A stretch of 64,000 nt of DNA from Polyangiaceae bacterium (GTDB taxonomy: Bacteria; Myxococcota_A; Polyangia; Polyangiales; Polyangiaceae). Below, in pieces: positions 40,827 through 49,282 of the stretch. The notes under the pieces are model-generated. The model was not told the origin of the DNA, made no database searches, and saw only the letters and a program-made list of their open reading frames with translations. The stretch spans positions 1,178,001-1,242,000 of the forward strand of contig JABTUA010000002.1 in the NCBI GenBank assembly GCA_015075635.1, read 5' to 3'. The position numbers and the translations under genes are program-made. Position 1 is the stretch's first letter. Every line of letters starts with the position of its first letter.

Positions 40827-42038
40827 TCAGTTCTGCGCCGTGACCTCGCGCTCGCGGCGCACCAGGTAGAAGAAGTCGCGCAGCGAGCGCTTGCGGATGT
40901 ACTCGTCTTCGTCGAACTCGAAGCCGGCGGCCAGGGCCACGGCCTTGCGCGGCCCGCCCGGCTCCTTGGGCTCGTAGAGCACGAACTTCGGGTAGCTCCA
41001 GTTCACGTCGAGCTGCCCGACGGTCACCGCGCCGGCGTGCCGCATGCCGTCCGCGATGGCCTTGGCGGTGGTGTGGTTGCTGATGCCGACGTAGAGCACG
41101 TCGCGCGCGGCGTTCAGGCCGACGGCAGAGCGCCGGATCACCGTCTCCCCGTCCAGGGTGGCGCCCCAGAGCCGGGTCTCCGGGTCGGCGAGACCCGGAT
41201 GGATCTTCTCGTCCTCGTACATGCAGCCGGGCATCTGCCGGTACCACTTCATCTTGGCCTCGGACGCGGAGATCTTCTTCCAAGTGCCGAGGGTCAGCGT
41301 ACCGTCGTCGAGCTCCGCCAGCGTGCAGGCCGTCTCGCGCGGCTTCACCAGCGTGACCCCGTCGTACTTCATGCCGAACCAGCCGTGCTCGGTCATGAAG
41401 CCGCCGTTGAACGCCGCGAGCAGCTCCTCGTGGTCCTCGTCGGGAACGCGCGCCTTGCGCACCAGCGCCTTGGCTTCCTTCTCGAAGCTCTGCGGCTCGC
41501 GGTAGCCGGGCATGGCCTGGAGGCGCGCGCGCTTCATGTCCACCGCGACCACGAACAGCTCCGCCCAGGACCGGTTCTTGTCGGGGTGGAGCAACGTCTT
41601 GTACATGTAAGCGCCTTCGTCGGGGCGCCGCGGGTCTTTTATCTTGACCCACTTGCCGTCACCCGGCGCCGACCACTTCTCGTGGATGGGCCCGACCTCC
41701 GCGAGCTGCCACTCGGGCTTCGCAGGCGCGCCCTCCGAGCTGGCCACGGTCGTCGCCTGCGGCTGCTCAGCGGGGACATCCCAATACGCCTTGGGCTTCT
41801 CGTTCTTTCGGTACCAGCGGTTGAAGCGGTCCTCGACGCCGTAGGCGAAGTCCTCGAGCTTCGCGACGTTGTCGGTGCCCACCACGGCGCGCAGCGTGTT
41901 GGCGACCAGCGGCCCCATCCAAGGGATCTTGTGAACGGCGATCCAGAGCCCGATGGCCATCACGGGCAAGCCCACCAGCACGAGCTTGGCGACGCGCCGG
42001 AGCCTTCCTTTCCGTGGAGTCTTCGCGGGGGAGCCCAT
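40827..42038 (-). CDS. membrane-anchored phosphodiester-glycosidase-like protein
   Basis: A 403-residue protein starting MGSPAKTPRKGRL (ATG 42038), with a basic N-terminus and one membrane helix at about 19-38 (LVLVGLPVMAIGLWIAVHKI). The domain after about 150 resembles NAGPA-type proteins: LLAAFNGGFMTEHGWFGMKY, VIRRSAVGLNAARDVLYVGI, then GQLDVNWSYPKFVLYEPKE. In active NAGPA enzymes the last segment contains a DGGGSST motif, which is absent here, so activity is doubtful. It is divergent from the BamA/TamA-like gene, 89 bp apart. Confidence 0.6.
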   Translation of the reverse strand: MGSPAKTPRKGRLRRVAKLVLVGLPVMAIGLWIAVHKIPWMGPLVANTLRAVVGTDNVAKLEDFAYGVEDRFNRWYRKNEKPKAYWDVPAEQPQATTVASSEGAPAKPEWQLAEVGPIHEKWSAPGDGKWVKIKDPRRPDEGAYMYKTLLHPDKNRSWAELFVVAVDMKRARLQAMPGYREPQSFEKEAKALVRKARVPDEDHEELLAAFNGGFMTEHGWFGMKYDGVTLVKPRETACTLAELDDGTLTLGTWKKISASEAKMKWYRQMPGCMYEDEKIHPGLADPETRLWGATLDGETVIRRSAVGLNAARDVLYVGISNHTTAKAIADGMRHAGAVTVGQLDVNWSYPKFVLYEPKEPGGPRKAVALAAGFEFDEDEYIRKRSLRDFFYLVRREREVTAQN

Positions 42039-42127
42039 GACGGCGGAAATCGTAGCCACGAACCCGCCTGAGCGCCCGTTTGTGGCAAGCCGCACTTTCG
42101 AGCCGATTCGGGTTAAGAACCAGGCCG

Positions 42128-45100
42128 ATGCTCCGAGGGTTTCTCCGCCGCGCCCCAGCTCTGGCCGTGGTCCTGGGGCAGCTCTCGGCGGTGGGGAGCT
42201 CGGAGGCCGACGAGGAGCGGCCGCGCCCGAGCGAGCCGACCACTCCGGGCGCAACTGCGCCCACCAGCGGGCGTCCGGTCGAGCGCCCCGACAAGGAGGC
42301 CGACGAGCCTTCGGTCGGACGCATCCCGGAGCTGGGCGCCGCGCCCGCGCTGGGGAGCCTGCTCGGGCGCAGCATCACTCGGGTCGAGGTGATCCCGGTG
42401 GGCGGACGCTGGGAGGAGCGCCCCACGCCGCGCTTCGTGCGCGCGGGCGACACGCTGACCAGCGAGCTCGCGCGCCGGGCCATGCTGGAGCTGACCGACA
42501 CCGGCCGCTTCGCGAACGTGAGCGCCGAGGCCGAGAGCGACGGCAGCGGTGTCGTGCTGCGGCTCAAGGTGGTGCCGCGCCGGTTGGTGGCCAGCATCCG
42601 CATCAACGGTGGCGTGCTCGACGCCGAGGAGACGCTGCGGGCCGCCCGCGTGCGCACCGGCTCCGAGCTGACCGCGGCGGAGCTCGCCGGCATCGCGCGG
42701 CGCGTTCAAGAATTGTACGTGCGGCGGGGACATCCCGCAGCGGCGGTCCGCATCGACGCCCTCGACACCGACGACCCGCTACGCGTGGTGCTGCTCCTGG
42801 ACGTGGTGGCGGGTGAGCCGCGACGCGTCGACAGGCGGCGCTTCTTGGTCTGGCCGAGCCCCAAGGTCGACGGCTTGACCGACGCGCTCGCGACCTACGC
42901 GGTGGCCGACCGCGATCGTGCCGACGAAGACGAGATCGCCGCGGCGGATCGCGAGCTGGAGAAGACGCTGCGCGTCCGCGGCTGGCACCGGGCCACGGTG
43001 AGCCACCAGCTCCGCCTGGTGGGCGCGCGCACGGAGCTCGCCGTGGACATCAAGGCGGGACCCTTGGTTCGGCTGAAGTTCGAGGGTATCCAGCGCTTCG
43101 ACTCGAGCCAGATCGAGCGCACGCTGGAGCTCGAGGACAACGACGACCGCTCGCCCTCGACCTTGGCCGAACGCATCGAGAAGTTCTACGTCGCGCGCGG
43201 CTTCTTGGACGTCGAGGTGAGCTTCACCGAGCGGGGCGCCGCCGACGCGCCGATCCACGATCTGGTGTTCAAGGTGCGTGAGCACCAGCAGATCCGCATC
43301 GTGGGGCGCGAGTACCCCTGCCTCACGGGCTCACGGGGCGCGCGCGACGTCGGCAGCGAGGTGGACAGCTTCCTGTCGGAAGAGCTGCCCGGGGCCGACA
43401 TCTTGTCGAGCGTCGATCCGCGGGTGGTCGATCGGCTCTTCGGCCCGCAGGGCACCACCGGCGCCCGCCCGGTGCCCTTCGAGCCGAACCCTTGGATGAC
43501 GTTCGTGCCGGAGGTCTACGAGCGCGCGATGAAGCACGTCCAGGATCTGTACCGCTCCGAGGGTTACCTCTCGGCGACGGTCGGTCCGGCGCAGCTGCTC
43601 CGGCGCCGCTGCGACCCCCACTCGCCGCCGGGGCGCTGCGTGCCGCTCGGTCCGCGCCGGCGGCCGAAGTCGGCCTGCTCCTACGACGAGATCGGCCTAC
43701 CGCTGGAGGAGCCGCCAACCGACGCCGCGCTGGCTTGCACGCCGGATCCGAGGAAGGGCGTGAGCTGCGAGCCGGACGCCGTGCTGCACGTCCCGGTCAA
43801 GCTCGGCCCGCGAACCTACCTCTACGACGTCGGCTTCGAAGGCAACAAGGCGTTCGTCGAGAAGCGCCTGGCGGACGTGGCGGAGCTCGAGCTGGGGAAA
43901 CCGGCCTCCCAGGTGGAGCTCGACAAGGCGCGCCGGCGCCTGCTCGACGCCTACGCCGAAGAGGGCTTCGCCTTCGCCGAGGTCGACGCCGCGCTGGAGC
44001 TCTCGCCGGATCGCACGCGCGCCCGCGCGATCTTCACCATCAGCGAGCGCGAGCAGGTCAAGGTCTCGCGCATCGTCATCGTCGGAGCGCGCATCACCAA
44101 CGAGAGCCTGATCCGTAGCCGAGTGGCGCTCCAGATCGGACAGCCCTACCGTCGCAGCGACGTGCGCAAGACCGAGGAGCGCCTGGCATCCCTCGGCGTG
44201 TTCTCCACCGTCACGGTCGGCCTCGAGGATCCCTACGTGCCCGCGAAGGAGAAGGCCGTGGTCATCACGGTGCAGGAGCGCAAGCCCCAGTACCTGGACA
44301 TCCGCCCGGGCTTCTCCACCGGCGAGGGCTTCCGCATCACGTTCGAGTACGGGCACCGAAACCTGGGCGGCGAGGCCATCCCGCTCACCCTGCGGGTTCA
44401 GCTCGGCTACCTGCCGAACGAGCTCATCCTGGAGGAGGACGTCCGCAAGAAATACGACGAGCTCGACGTCGGCGAGCGCCTGGAGCGACGCAACAGCGCG
44501 CTCATCGAGTTCCCCGACGTGGGCCTCGGCCCGCTGTTCCGCCTCTCCGTCGAGGGCCTGGACGTCCGCGACAACGCCCGCGACTTCGGGCTGACCAAGG
44601 ACGCCGGCATCGTCACGCTCACCTACCGTCCGGTGCGGCAGTTCTCGGCCTTCATCGGCGGCTCGCTGGAGCTGAACAACGCCACCATCTTCGGCAGCGA
44701 GCAGAAGGGCGCGCTCGAGCAATACGTGCAGCAGAATCCGCGCAGCGCGGGTCTGTTTCGCGTACCCGAGGGCACGACGGTCGCCGTCGCCGAACGCATC
44801 GGCTTCTCGTGGGACCGGCGCGACAACCCGCTCGGCGCCAGCAAGGGCACGTTGCTCAGCTCCAGCGTCGAGCACGTGCGCGCGACCCCGAACGAGACCG
44901 GCGGCGACGGCGTGTTCGATCCGCCCAAGGTCAGCCAGTTCTTGCGCCTGACCCAGCGCGTGGCGGGCTACGTGCGGCTGAGCGACAAGGGGCTGGCCCT
45001 GGCTGGCAGCCTGCGCTGGGGCATGAACCAGCAGCTACGCGACGGCTCGCGCACGTATCCGGACCGACTGTTCTTCCTGGGCGGCGTGGACTCGGTGCGC

Positions 45101-45490
45101 GGCTTCCTCCAGGACTCGATGATCCCGGAGGACATCGCGCAGCAGCTCCTGGACCCTGCGTCGGGCCTCCAGCTCAACCAGGTCGTGATCCGCGGCGGCG
45201 ACGCCTTCGTGAACCCGCGCCTCGAGCTGCGGGTGCCGCTCTCCGGCAACGTGCAGACGGGCCTGTTCCTGGACGCCGGCAACCTCTGGCGCGACCCGCA
45301 GAAGGTGAACCCGCTGCGCCTGCGCTACGCGGTCGGCAGCGGCCTGCGCATCGGGACACCCATCGGCCCCCTGGTCTTCGACTACGGCTTCAACGTCGAG
45401 CAGATCCTCGACGAGCTCTACCCGAACCGCATCGAGCAGCGCTACTGGGAGCCCCTGGGCGCGTTCCACTTCAGCATCGGCTTGTTCTGA
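42128..45490 (+). CDS. BamA/TamA-like outer-membrane protein with POTRA domains
   Basis: An 1120-residue protein (ATG 42128, signal MLRGFLRRAPALAVVLGQLS). At least five POTRA-like units are visible: around 75-150, 155-230, 290-370 (LVRLKFEGIQRFDSSQIERT), 545-625 (YLYDVGFEGNKAFVEKRLAD) and 635-710 (KVSRIVIVGARITNESLIRS). A region with six cysteines (about 470-540) is inserted between units. The C-terminal barrel (about 715-1120) contains the BamA-like DRLFFLGGVDSVRGF motif. It is longer than BamA (about 800) and could be the outer-membrane assembly factor or a TamA relative. There are no companion bam genes nearby. Confidence 0.85.
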   Translation: MLRGFLRRAPALAVVLGQLSAVGSSEADEERPRPSEPTTPGATAPTSGRPVERPDKEADEPSVGRIPELGAAPALGSLLGRSITRVEVIPVGGRWEERPTPRFVRAGDTLTSELARRAMLELTDTGRFANVSAEAESDGSGVVLRLKVVPRRLVASIRINGGVLDAEETLRAARVRTGSELTAAELAGIARRVQELYVRRGHPAAAVRIDALDTDDPLRVVLLLDVVAGEPRRVDRRRFLVWPSPKVDGLTDALATYAVADRDRADEDEIAAADRELEKTLRVRGWHRATVSHQLRLVGARTELAVDIKAGPLVRLKFEGIQRFDSSQIERTLELEDNDDRSPSTLAERIEKFYVARGFLDVEVSFTERGAADAPIHDLVFKVREHQQIRIVGREYPCLTGSRGARDVGSEVDSFLSEELPGADILSSVDPRVVDRLFGPQGTTGARPVPFEPNPWMTFVPEVYERAMKHVQDLYRSEGYLSATVGPAQLLRRRCDPHSPPGRCVPLGPRRRPKSACSYDEIGLPLEEPPTDAALACTPDPRKGVSCEPDAVLHVPVKLGPRTYLYDVGFEGNKAFVEKRLADVAELELGKPASQVELDKARRRLLDAYAEEGFAFAEVDAALELSPDRTRARAIFTISEREQVKVSRIVIVGARITNESLIRSRVALQIGQPYRRSDVRKTEERLASLGVFSTVTVGLEDPYVPAKEKAVVITVQERKPQYLDIRPGFSTGEGFRITFEYGHRNLGGEAIPLTLRVQLGYLPNELILEEDVRKKYDELDVGERLERRNSALIEFPDVGLGPLFRLSVEGLDVRDNARDFGLTKDAGIVTLTYRPVRQFSAFIGGSLELNNATIFGSEQKGALEQYVQQNPRSAGLFRVPEGTTVAVAERIGFSWDRRDNPLGASKGTLLSSSVEHVRATPNETGGDGVFDPPKVSQFLRLTQRVAGYVRLSDKGLALAGSLRWGMNQQLRDGSRTYPDRLFFLGGVDSVRGFLQDSMIPEDIAQQLLDPASGLQLNQVVIRGGDAFVNPRLELRVPLSGNVQTGLFLDAGNLWRDPQKVNPLRLRYAVGSGLRIGTPIGPLVFDYGFNVEQILDELYPNRIEQRYWEPLGAFHFSIGLF

Positions 45491-45592
45491 GCGGAAGCTC
45501 ACGACCGGCTCAACGGTGACCCACGGCGAGCGGAACCTCCTCTCGACGCCAAGGTTCGATAAGTGACCCCGCAGCCCTTGCGGCCCCCCCCT

Positions 45593-45620
45593 TTGCCCCG
45601 GCCGGGGCCTGCACTAGACT
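45593..45620 (+). promoter_or_regulatory. candidate promoter with palindromic operator for the efflux operon
   Basis: TTGCCC at 45593-45598 and TAGACT at 45615-45620 with a 16-base spacer suggest a promoter ten bases before the leader-protein ATG. The spacer overlaps a perfect 14-base palindrome GCCCCGGCCGGGGC (45595-45608). MerR-type metal regulators bind such dyads between -35 and -10, though usually with a longer spacer. Prediction only; no regulator gene lies next to it. Confidence 0.35.
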
Positions 45621-45629
45621 CTGCCGTAC

Positions 45630-46025
45630 ATGCACGCGCTCCGCGTGAAGCTGCTCGCGCTGGTCCTGATGGCAGGGATGCTCATCCCCGCCAGCGCGCT
45701 CGCACGCGTCATCACCGTGTGCCGGATGGCGCAGAAGAGCACGCACTGCTGCTGCAAGCACGAGTCGCCCGAGGTGGACTGCGAGAGGCCGACGGTCGAT
45801 CGCGGGGATTGCTGCAGGTCGCTGGCGAGCCAGGCCGAGAAGGCCAGCTCGCTCCAAGCCGCGGCCTCCTTGGACGTGCCGCCAGCCGCCCTGCTCGTGC
45901 GCCTCGACATCGATCAGCTGTCTTGGGCGCAACACGCCGAGGACGTCGCGACGCTCAGGCGCTCGCGCGCTCCCCCAGCGGTGGGACCACCGCTGATCCA
46001 ACAAACAAGTCGTCTCCTGTCCTGA
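45630..46025 (+). CDS. small secreted Cys-rich protein leading the metal-efflux operon
   Basis: A 131-residue exported protein (signal MHALRVKLLALVLMAGMLIP to about ALAR). The mature N-terminus has CRMAQKSTHCCCKHE, then VDCERPTVDRGDCCRSL: eight Cys plus one His within about 45 residues, a likely metal ligand cluster. The C-terminal half is helical and without Cys. Similar short Cys-clustered proteins precede RND copper or silver pumps in other bacteria. A metallochaperone or sensor role is inferred from neighbours, not shown. Confidence 0.6.
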   Translation: MHALRVKLLALVLMAGMLIPASALARVITVCRMAQKSTHCCCKHESPEVDCERPTVDRGDCCRSLASQAEKASSLQAAASLDVPPAALLVRLDIDQLSWAQHAEDVATLRRSRAPPAVGPPLIQQTSRLLS

Positions 46026-46109
46026 GCCGCCGCTCCGTTTCGTGTTCGCGGAAGCGTGGCCGGGATCCGTCCGCGCTGCCGCGTGTTCTCGACGGCGCGG
46101 AGGCGACAG

Positions 46110-47504
46110 ATGACGACGAAGAACGAGCCATGGATCATGTTGGCGCTGGCCGGCGCGGCGCTCGGCTGCGCGACGGCGCGACCGGCCGAGAGCCCGTCCG
46201 ACCGGGCACCGAGTGACGGTGCAGCGCTCCAGCGCCCGGACGAGGGCGCCGAGACCGGAGTCGGCCCATCGAGCGAGACGCCCGCCGAGCTGGTGGTCAG
46301 AAGCACGAGTGGGCCGCGCCTGGAGCGGGCGGCGCTGATCCGCGCCGTCATCGCTCGGAACCCCGACGTGGCGACGCGTCGCCACGCCTGGCAGGCCGCG
46401 CGGCAGAGGAGCCGCGGCGCCGGCGTCTGGGAGGATCCGATGCTCGCCTACAGCTTCGCGCCGCTGTCCATCGGGGCGGAGCGCTTCGGGCAGACCGTCG
46501 AGCTGTCCCAGAAGCTGCCTTGGCCCGGCAAGCTGGGCAGCGAGACGGCGGCCGCCGAGCGCGACGCGGAGTGGATGAAGAAGGACATCCGCATCTCCGA
46601 GCTGGATCTCGCGCTGGCTGCCTCCCTGGCCTACGACGACTACTGGCTGTTCGAGCGCTCCCTCGACGTGAACGCCACTCACAAGGGCTTGCTAGGCGAG
46701 ATCCAGCAGAGCTCCGAGGCTCAATACAGCGTGGGGATGGGCTCGCTCTCCGAGCCCTTGGCGGTCGAGGTCGAGATCACGCGGCTGGAAGAGCAGGCCT
46801 TGGCGCTCCGAAGTGAGCGCGACGTGGCGGTGTCGCGGCTGAACGTGCTCCTGCACCGCGCGCCAGAGACGAAGCTGCCTCCGCCGCCCGAGCAGCGCCA
46901 GGCAGACTTGACCGTGCCGGCGTCGAGCAACGAGCTCCAGCGCCGCGCGCTCGGTCAGAGCCCGGAGCTCGAGCGCGTGGGCGCGAAGGTCCGCGCCGCG
47001 GAGGCCGAGGTGAAGGCCGCCGAGCGCCAGGCCTACCCCGACGTCACCGTGATGGCGTCCTACAGCACGATGTGGGCCGATCCGGAGCATCGCCTGATGC
47101 TGGGCGTGGAGGCTCCCATCCCGCTGCAGCGCGCGGAGCGAACGAGCCGCGTCGAGAGCGCCCGCGCCAAGGTCGCCGAAGCCCGAAGCGAGACCTCGCA
47201 CACGGCGGCGCTCGTGCGCGCCGACATCGACCAAGCCCGCCGCCAGGTGATCGAGAGCATCGAGCGAGTGAAGCTCTACGACGGTCGCCTGCTGCCCGCC
47301 GCGAAGAACCAGGTGGCCGCAGCGCGCACCGACTACGTCGCAGGCAAGACGGAGCTCGCGATGGCGATCGCGGCCGAGCGCAACCTGCGCGAGATCGAGC
47401 TCGGACGCCTGGCGGCCATCGCGGAGCTGTGGCGGCGCCGGGCGCGGCTGGACCGCGCGCTGGGACGACTGCCGTTCGACGCCGAGAAGGGCGGTGCGAA
47501 GTGA
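46110..47504 (+). CDS. TolC/CusC-family outer-membrane efflux lipoprotein
   Basis: A 464-residue outer-membrane factor. The ATG at 46110 has GGAGG six bases upstream; lipobox AALGCATA (Cys20) follows a short signal. Two TolC-type helical repeats are present: residues about 85-265 (VIARNPDVATRRHAWQAARQ, LPWPGKLGSETAAAERDAEW) and 270-455 (RRALGQSPELERVGAKVRAA). Together with CusB- and CusA-like genes it would form the trans-envelope channel. Its stop overlaps the GTG of the membrane-fusion gene (GTGA). Confidence 0.88.
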   Translation: MTTKNEPWIMLALAGAALGCATARPAESPSDRAPSDGAALQRPDEGAETGVGPSSETPAELVVRSTSGPRLERAALIRAVIARNPDVATRRHAWQAARQRSRGAGVWEDPMLAYSFAPLSIGAERFGQTVELSQKLPWPGKLGSETAAAERDAEWMKKDIRISELDLALAASLAYDDYWLFERSLDVNATHKGLLGEIQQSSEAQYSVGMGSLSEPLAVEVEITRLEEQALALRSERDVAVSRLNVLLHRAPETKLPPPPEQRQADLTVPASSNELQRRALGQSPELERVGAKVRAAEAEVKAAERQAYPDVTVMASYSTMWADPEHRLMLGVEAPIPLQRAERTSRVESARAKVAEARSETSHTAALVRADIDQARRQVIESIERVKLYDGRLLPAAKNQVAAARTDYVAGKTELAMAIAAERNLREIELGRLAAIAELWRRRARLDRALGRLPFDAEKGGAK

Positions 47505-49282
47505 ACGCCCAACCGAAGCTCTGGCGCTCGCTCCTGCCGAGCGTGCTCCTGGTCGCCGCCATCGGCCTGGGCGTCGGCTTCCGCGGGAAGCTCGCCGCCT
47601 GGTTCACGCTGAAGCCCACGCCTGGCGCCGCGTCCGCTACTTCCGCGAGCGCCTCACCCGCCAAGAAGGCGCGGAGCTACGCCGAGCCTCTGCCGAAGCA
47701 GGAGCTCCCGGAGCCTGCGCTGATCTCGCTGCGCACGGCCTTCGAGGTGTACGAGGAGCTGCGCGCCACTCTCGCGAAGGACAGCCTGGAAGGGGTCCCG
47801 CCCCGCGGCAAGCGCGCCTCCGACGCGCTGCGCGCGGCGGCCAGCGCCCTCGAAGCCTCGCCGGCGCCGACGAAGGCGCGCGCCCTCGCTGGCGCCGACG
47901 CCGCCGACCAGCTCGGCAGCGCCAAGGATCTGGAAGCAGCGCGCGACGCCTTCTCCAAGCTGAGCGAGGCGCTGGTGAGCTTCGCCGCGGCCGACTCACG
48001 CCTCGCCGAGGGCCGCCACGTCTTCGAGTGTCCGATGACCCGCGGCTTCAACAAGTGGGTGCAGGTGAAGCCGGGGCTCGAGAACCCGTACATGGGCCCC
48101 AGCATGCTCGTGTGCGGCTCGGAGAGCCGCTGGGAGTCGCCCAAGCAGAGCGCGGCGAGCGAGCCGGTGACGCCGGGCAAGGTCGCCTTCTACACCTGCC
48201 CGATGCACCCCTCCATCAAGCAGCACGATCCGGGAAAGTGCCCGATCTGCGGGATGGATCTGACGCCGGTGACCGAGGAGGAGGTCAAGACCGGCGTGGT
48301 GGTGGTGGACGGAGCCCGCCGCCAGCTGATCGGGGTGAAGACCGCGCTGGTCGAGAAGCGCACGCTGGAGCGCAAGGTCCGCGCCGTCGGCAAGATCTCC
48401 TACGACGAGTCGCGCCTGCACGACGTGACGCTCAAGTTCAAGGGCTGGATCGAGAAGCTCGCCGCCGCGAGCGTGGGCAAGCGCGTGCGCCGGGGCGAGA
48501 CCTTGTTCAGCGTCTACTCGCCGGAGGTGTTCGCGGCACAGAACGAGCTGCTCCTGGCGCTCAACGCCCGGCGCGGACTGGGCGACGCAGGCCTGGGCGG
48601 ACGCAGCGACACCCTGGTGCAAGCGGCGCGCCTGAAGCTCGAGCTCTGGGACGTACCGAAGGGACTGCTCGATCGCGTCGAGCAGAAGAACGCGCCGGTC
48701 AAGTACGTCAGCATCGCCTCGCCGGCGTCCGGCTTCATCGTCGAGAAGAACGTGGTCGAGGGCTCGGCCGTGGAGCCCGGGATGCGCCTCTTCCGCATCG
48801 CCAACCTGGACAAGGTTTGGATCGAGGCGGAGCTCTACGAGGCAGAGATCCCCCTGGTGGCGGTGGGGCAGAGCGCCGACATCTCGCTCTCCTACCTGCC
48901 GGAGAAGCGCTTCACCGGCAAGGTCAGCTTCGTCTACCCGTACCTGGACGCCGCGACGCGCACCGGCCGCGTGCGCATCGAGCTCGACAACAAACAGATC
49001 GAGCTCAAGCCCGACATGTACGCCAACGTCGAGCTGCCGTTGTCGCGCGGTGAAAAGCTGGTGGTGCCGGAGTCCGCGGTCATCTACTCGGGTCCTCGGC
49101 GCGTGGTCTTCGTGGACATCGGTGACGACCGGCTGAAGCCCCGCGAGATCAAGATCGGGCTCAAGAGCGGCGACTACTACGAGGTGCTCGAGGGCCTGAG
49201 CGAAGGCGACCGCGTGGTCACCTCCAGCAACTTCCTGATCGCAGCCGACAGCCGCCTGAAGAGCGCGGCGGGGCAGTGGTGA
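47501..49282 (+). CDS. cusB: CusB-type membrane fusion protein with heavy-metal-binding domain
   Basis: A 593-residue adaptor. One N-terminal helix (about 8-25) anchors it. Residues about 65-215 hold a DUF3347-like domain ending ECPMTRGFNKWVQVKPG. At about 233-253 lies the heavy-metal-binding motif CPMHPSIKQHDPGKCPICGM. The rest is the adaptor core: barrel-sandwich (KFKGWIEKLAAASVGKRVRR, SIASPASGFIVEKNVVEG), beta-barrel and membrane-proximal strands. In CusB, Met and Cys residues hand Cu(I) to the pump. GTG start overlapping the previous stop; the stop runs into the cusA ATG (TGATG). Confidence 0.9.
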   Translation: MNAQPKLWRSLLPSVLLVAAIGLGVGFRGKLAAWFTLKPTPGAASATSASASPAKKARSYAEPLPKQELPEPALISLRTAFEVYEELRATLAKDSLEGVPPRGKRASDALRAAASALEASPAPTKARALAGADAADQLGSAKDLEAARDAFSKLSEALVSFAAADSRLAEGRHVFECPMTRGFNKWVQVKPGLENPYMGPSMLVCGSESRWESPKQSAASEPVTPGKVAFYTCPMHPSIKQHDPGKCPICGMDLTPVTEEEVKTGVVVVDGARRQLIGVKTALVEKRTLERKVRAVGKISYDESRLHDVTLKFKGWIEKLAAASVGKRVRRGETLFSVYSPEVFAAQNELLLALNARRGLGDAGLGGRSDTLVQAARLKLELWDVPKGLLDRVEQKNAPVKYVSIASPASGFIVEKNVVEGSAVEPGMRLFRIANLDKVWIEAELYEAEIPLVAVGQSADISLSYLPEKRFTGKVSFVYPYLDAATRTGRVRIELDNKQIELKPDMYANVELPLSRGEKLVVPESAVIYSGPRRVVFVDIGDDRLKPREIKIGLKSGDYYEVLEGLSEGDRVVTSSNFLIAADSRLKSAAGQW

